Source: a virus
IMG/VR virus record: IMGVR_UViG_3300017598_000333
Coordinates: 1 to 23,251 of that record
Strand: one strand, 5' to 3'
Length of the DNA: 23,251 nucleotides
Part shown: positions 20,924 through 23,251 of the stretch, in pieces
How positions within the stretch are numbered: the stretch's first letter is position 1
How the letters are laid out: every line of letters starts with the position of its first letter
Notes under the pieces: generated by a model
Seen by the model: the letters and a program-made list of their open reading frames with translations, nothing else
Told to the model about the DNA's origin: nothing
Database searches by the model: none
Program-made: the position numbers and the translations under genes

Positions 20924-21355
20924 TGTGCTTCTCCTTCAGGTACATCCGCCAGCCTTCCAGTTCCTGCACGCTCATCTCGTGTTCAACCTGGGCTACGGTC
21001 TTGTGTAGCAGCTCCGCCAAAACGTACCGCTCCCACTTGGCCGTGCCCGGCGTCAGTTTCCCAGCGCACCCTCTGCGTCAAAGGCATTCATTGCGGCGAC
21101 CAAACTCATCACCGCTTCAGGGTCAAACTGCCGGATGATCTTGGACCTGTCCGACTTCTGGAACATCGTTACGCCAGCCTCAGTCCGAGACCGCAGCATG
21201 ACGGACTCCACAACCGCATCGACAGAACCCTTTGTCGCCGCCTTCTCAACGAGATCCATCTCGAAAAGGTTCATCCTGCGGAAATGAACAGTCACTTCAC
21301 CTTCGCCAAAATCGACGACATGACTGCCCATTTCCTGCTCTTGGATGTAACCCAT
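20910..21355 (-). CDS. Tail assembly chaperone GT (-1 frameshift product)
   Basis: After the slip at 21056-21062 the -1 frame continues as LTPGTAKWERYVLAELLHKT then VAQVEHEMSVQELEGWRMYL, and ends at TAA 20910-20912. That is 48 residues fused to the G protein, about 148 in total. The extension starts exactly at the slip site, has no good start codon of its own near the junction, and fills the gap between G and the tape measure gene, overlapping the latter by 14 bases. Its Glu/Trp-rich helical character resembles T domains (QELEGWRMYLKE), which recruit tail tube subunits in lambda. The frameshift is predicted from sequence. Confidence 0.85.
21053..21355 (-). CDS. Tail assembly chaperone G (zero-frame product)
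   Basis: A 100-residue protein (VDFGEGEVTVHFRRMNLFEM...FDPEAVMSLVAAMNAFDAEG) between the tail tube and tape measure genes, the invariant place of siphovirus tail assembly chaperones. It ends GALGN-stop with GGGAAAC directly before the TGA, so a fraction of ribosomes should shift to the -1 frame and make GT. The start shares a base with the tube gene stop (TAATG); MGSHVV a few codons in is an alternative. It binds the tape measure protein during tail assembly, by analogy with lambda gpG. Confidence 0.8.
   Translation of the reverse strand: MGYIQEQEMGSHVVDFGEGEVTVHFRRMNLFEMDLVEKAATKGSVDAVVESVMLRSRTEAGVTMFQKSDRSKIIRQFDPEAVMSLVAAMNAFDAEGALGN
21056..21062 (-). promoter_or_regulatory. GGGAAAC -1 ribosomal frameshift slippery site
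   Basis: On the minus strand, CTG GGA AAC TGA contains the canonical X XXY YYZ heptamer G GGA AAC, directly followed by the zero-frame stop. Slipping back one base re-reads it as GGG AAA CTG and opens the T-like extension. The same heptamer type is used by tail chaperone genes of several siphoviruses, including lambda (GGGAAAG). Confidence 0.88.
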
Positions 21356-21753
21356 TAAGACACCGTGCCCAGGGTCAAGAACCCGCGCCCGCTGAACTTG
21401 GCCGTGACCATATCGCCAACGCCGCTGGACACTTCATTACTGGTGATGGTGATGCTGCCCGTGTAGTAGGATTCACCACTCGTAGTGACACCACTGGGGT
21501 AGATGTTCACGGTGATTTCGGTCCCGGCGGCCAGGCCGTCGAGAATATCTTCCTGGCCTGCATCGGCTGCGTCCCAGAAACACTCGATATCAAGTGACCC
21601 ATCACGAAGACCGCCCTGATATGCTTTGGCCGTGTCGCCCATTGCAGTCACGTCAACCTCATCAACGCTCTCGCTGTACGACCAGCTCGTGAGGTGACCA
21701 ACGGCCACTGTGGCAATGTGAATGAGTCCTTCGCGTCCATGCTGCATTGACAT
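21355..21753 (-). CDS. Major tail tube protein
   Basis: A 132-residue protein. HGREGLIHIATVAVGHLTSW ... DVTAMGDTAKAYQGGLRDGS ... ITVNIYPSGVTTSGESYYTG ... GDMVTAKFSGRGFLTLG shows the tail-tube pattern: an N-terminal strand pair, the D-VTxMGDTA-xY motif and a closing beta-sandwich. It lies directly before the G/GT chaperones, as in most siphoviruses. It polymerises into the tail tube on the tape measure protein. AGGAG lies upstream of the ATG. Confidence 0.88.
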   Translation of the reverse strand: MSMQHGREGLIHIATVAVGHLTSWSYSESVDEVDVTAMGDTAKAYQGGLRDGSLDIECFWDAADAGQEDILDGLAAGTEITVNIYPSGVTTSGESYYTGSITITSNEVSSGVGDMVTAKFSGRGFLTLGTVS

Positions 21754-21828
21754 TGGTTTCTCCTGTTTCTTGCGCCTACCTGACGCCCCGGTTAAATGAC
21801 CTTCTCTTCAGGTCGGCTGACTGACAAA

Positions 21829-22275
21829 CTATTGAACAGGCGTCGTTGGTGCGGCGCCATCTACCCGGTAGATGACCTCCCACTCCATGCGAGCTGCGCC
21901 TACCGGCTTTTCTCCGTCATTGTCCATTTCAATCTCAGTGGAAATCAAACGCAGGCTTTTAACCAACGCATCAACCGCGGCAGACCCAACAAGGGCCGTC
22001 TCCACTTCCGCGCAGATATCATCAAGAGTATCCTCAAGTTCTGCCGTGGTCTTCGCCCTGGCGACAATCTCCACCGGTAACACGCGCAACTGATAGCTGC
22101 CCATGGTGCCCTCGTCCTCAACCGTTTCAGGCGATTGGGCCGCGTAGACGGAAAGATTCGGCAGGTCATCGTCGTTGTACGGGTACAGCCTGTTGGTGAA
22201 GACACTCGTGCCTGTTGTGGCCAGACCGGTGACCGCTGATGCGACTGCTTTGCGAATTAATTCTCTAGCGTGCAC
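21829..22275 (-). CDS. Tail terminator-like minor tail protein (gpU position)
   Basis: A 148-residue protein (MHARELIRKAVASAVTGLAT, then VFTNRLYPYNDDDLPNLSVY and VEIVARAKTTAELEDTLDDI). The start helix, the RLYPYNDDDLP-type strand and the ELEDTLDDICAEVE helix match the tail terminator family that caps the tail and joins it to the head. It lies between a gpZ-like gene and the tail tube gene, as expected. It overlaps the upstream gene by 11 bases. The 75 bases up to the tube gene hold no other gene. Confidence 0.7.
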   Translation of the reverse strand: MHARELIRKAVASAVTGLATTGTSVFTNRLYPYNDDDLPNLSVYAAQSPETVEDEGTMGSYQLRVLPVEIVARAKTTAELEDTLDDICAEVETALVGSAAVDALVKSLRLISTEIEMDNDGEKPVGAARMEWEVIYRVDGAAPTTPVQ

Positions 22276-22843
22276 GCTTGCTCACCTTCACTTTTAAAAG
22301 CCGATCAAACTCTTTTTTAAACTTCGGCGGGAACAGCCGGTGCGATGTGTTTCTGTTTGAATTCTTGGCCCACCCACCAAGCTCGATTGTTTTCCGCTCA
22401 AGCGGATACGCCTTTGGCCCCGTTCGCTGCAAGATCATTGGAACCTTCCAGCCCTTTGAGTAGGTGAAAGCCCTGTCGTATTTCCTGCCCATTGCCCGAA
22501 GCTGCCCATGACCCTTGCCTTTTTTGCCGGTCTTAGTGATCCGGTAGGTGGAACTCAGGACCGAAGGGTACTTCCGTGTTCCTGCTGGGTTCAGGTGCGT
22601 GTGAATCAGGTACGTCTTTACTCCCTGCAGCTTCTTTTGGTATTTGCCCTTCCTGATTCTGTTCGCCACATACTTCTGCTGAACCTTTGCCCCCTTGGCC
22701 AGCCTGCGCTTCACGTTTGTCACGACCACGCCAGCAGCCTTATTCGTGGCATTCCTTTGCGCTGCCGGGATGTCCCTCTTCTGAACATTCTTTAAGAACT
22801 TCTTCGCGGCCTTGGTGCTCGTTTTTGCAACTGGACCAATCAT
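22265..22843 (-). CDS. Minor tail protein Z-like
   Basis: A 192-residue, very basic protein (MIGPVAKTSTKAAKKFLKNV, then VVVTNVKRRLAKGAKVQQKYVANRI...). This pattern, with Lys/Arg-rich helices and an N-terminal RDIPAAQRNATNKAA block, is that of lambda gpZ-type prophage minor tail proteins of the neck region. It sits directly upstream of the terminator gene, as in lambda (Z then U). The overlaps with both neighbours indicate one operon. Confidence 0.75.
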   Translation of the reverse strand: MIGPVAKTSTKAAKKFLKNVQKRDIPAAQRNATNKAAGVVVTNVKRRLAKGAKVQQKYVANRIRKGKYQKKLQGVKTYLIHTHLNPAGTRKYPSVLSSTYRITKTGKKGKGHGQLRAMGRKYDRAFTYSKGWKVPMILQRTGPKAYPLERKTIELGGWAKNSNRNTSHRLFPPKFKKEFDRLLKVKVSKRAR

Positions 22844-23142
22844 GACTCTTCCAAGATCAGGTTCGTCATCCCTGTGCCGTCTGGCTGAACCCCAACCACC
22901 GTAAAAGCCCCATCATCGGTGACTAATTCAGTGCCGCGAGAAACCAGTTTCGTGGCGTGGCTTTCTGTGTCGTATGTCCGACAGGTAAAGACAGGCCGGT
23001 AGCTTTCAATCTCATCAACAGCAACAAACTCACGTTCAAGAACTCCGTAAACATCCCATAATGCCTGCCCGTTGTTAAACGTGGCAAGCTCACCAAGAGA
23101 TTTCAGGAGTTCCAGCCGATCATCTGCTGACTCAATACTCAT
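22840..23142 (-). CDS. Head-tail joining protein (gpFII-like position)
   Basis: A 100-residue protein (MSIESADDRLELLKSLGELA ... FTCRTYDTESHATKLVSRGT). It is small, acidic and beta-rich at the C-terminus (DGAFTVVGVQPDGTGMTNLI), consistent with a neck or head-tail connector protein located before the gpZ-like gene. The start overlaps the stop of the upstream gene (ATGA). The call is largely by position. Confidence 0.55.
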   Translation of the reverse strand: MSIESADDRLELLKSLGELATFNNGQALWDVYGVLEREFVAVDEIESYRPVFTCRTYDTESHATKLVSRGTELVTDDGAFTVVGVQPDGTGMTNLILEES

Positions 23143-23251
23143 TTGATGGCCTTTTTGGCTTTCTTGACGGCCTGCTTCACCGGTTTTGGTGTGTACTTTT
23201 CAGCCTTGCCGATAGCGATCAGGTACCTTGCCTCGGAGTCGGGCACGACAA
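23139..23251 (-). CDS. 3' end of a small head/neck-module protein (cut by window edge)
   Basis: The frame enters from the right edge and gives 36 residues before the TGA at 23139-23141. The segment VVPDSEARYLIAIGKA is followed by a Lys-rich tail (KPVKQAVKKAKKAIK). The 'EARYLIAIGKA' pattern is common at the end of short phage head-module proteins whose function is unknown. The stop overlaps the next start (ATGA). Confidence 0.55.
   Translation of the reverse strand, partial: VVPDSEARYLIAIGKAEKYTPKPVKQAVKKAKKAIK

Overview
The window is a stretch of a temperate, siphovirus-like phage genome. Gene order, ATGA/TAATG stop-start overlaps and protein families are all phage-like. There is no ribosomal, metabolic or other chromosomal gene. 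Phage genes lie on both sides of the integrase, and the fragment of a host tRNA-Thr(CGT) 3' end beside the integrase is a single att core. This looks like an intact attP of an unintegrated or circular phage genome, not a prophage boundary. The host is probably a Gram-negative bacterium (spanin-like pair, Sec signal peptides, FN3 domains of the 'TPPxAP' type common in Desulfobacterota and related phyla). That host guess is weak.

Left arm (1-4079, all minus strand, transcribed leftward): the early operon. In transcription order it holds a small HTH protein (3882-4079), a Sak4-like RecA-fold ATPase (3021-3770), a DUF669 SSB-like protein with a DDLPF tail (2554-3024), and a structured RNA segment (2461-2541). 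Then come a membrane protein, small accessory proteins including an HTH protein, a CxxC protein, a GIY-YIG/T5orf172 protein, a conserved protein of unknown function, and the N-terminus of a replication initiator-like protein cut by the window edge. Two arrays of the degenerate pentamer GCCNN (206-290 and 1175-1249) sit exactly on the stop codons of two genes in this operon.

Switch and integration region (4080-6762): a divergent control region has repeated TTGACC-N5-GGTCAA operators and a 23-bp tandem repeat. Rightward from it run a candidate regulator (4313-4798), a terminator-like hairpin, the attP core (4902-4949) flanked by two near-identical 21-bp candidate arm-type repeats, the tyrosine integrase (5102-6337), and two small plus-strand genes.

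Right arm (6759-23251, all minus strand, transcribed leftward): the late operon. From the right edge it runs through head-tail joining and minor tail proteins, tail terminator, tail tube, tail assembly chaperones G and GT joined by a -1 GGGAAAC slippery site, and tape measure. Distal tail proteins and a beta-helix protein follow, then four consecutive proteins with Sec-type signal peptides, including FN3 and beta-helix modules. The lysis cassette comes next (XhlA-like protein, GH24 lysozyme, small holin-like protein), then a zinc-ribbon metallophosphoesterase, a beta-class DNA methyltransferase with an in-frame 21-bp heptad-coding repeat, and a nested spanin-like pair.

The points most worth a second look are the paired GCCNN arrays (one is an open, in-frame 5' extension of the replication gene), the four signal-peptide proteins where tail fibres are expected, the frameshift site, the attP architecture and the methyltransferase repeat.
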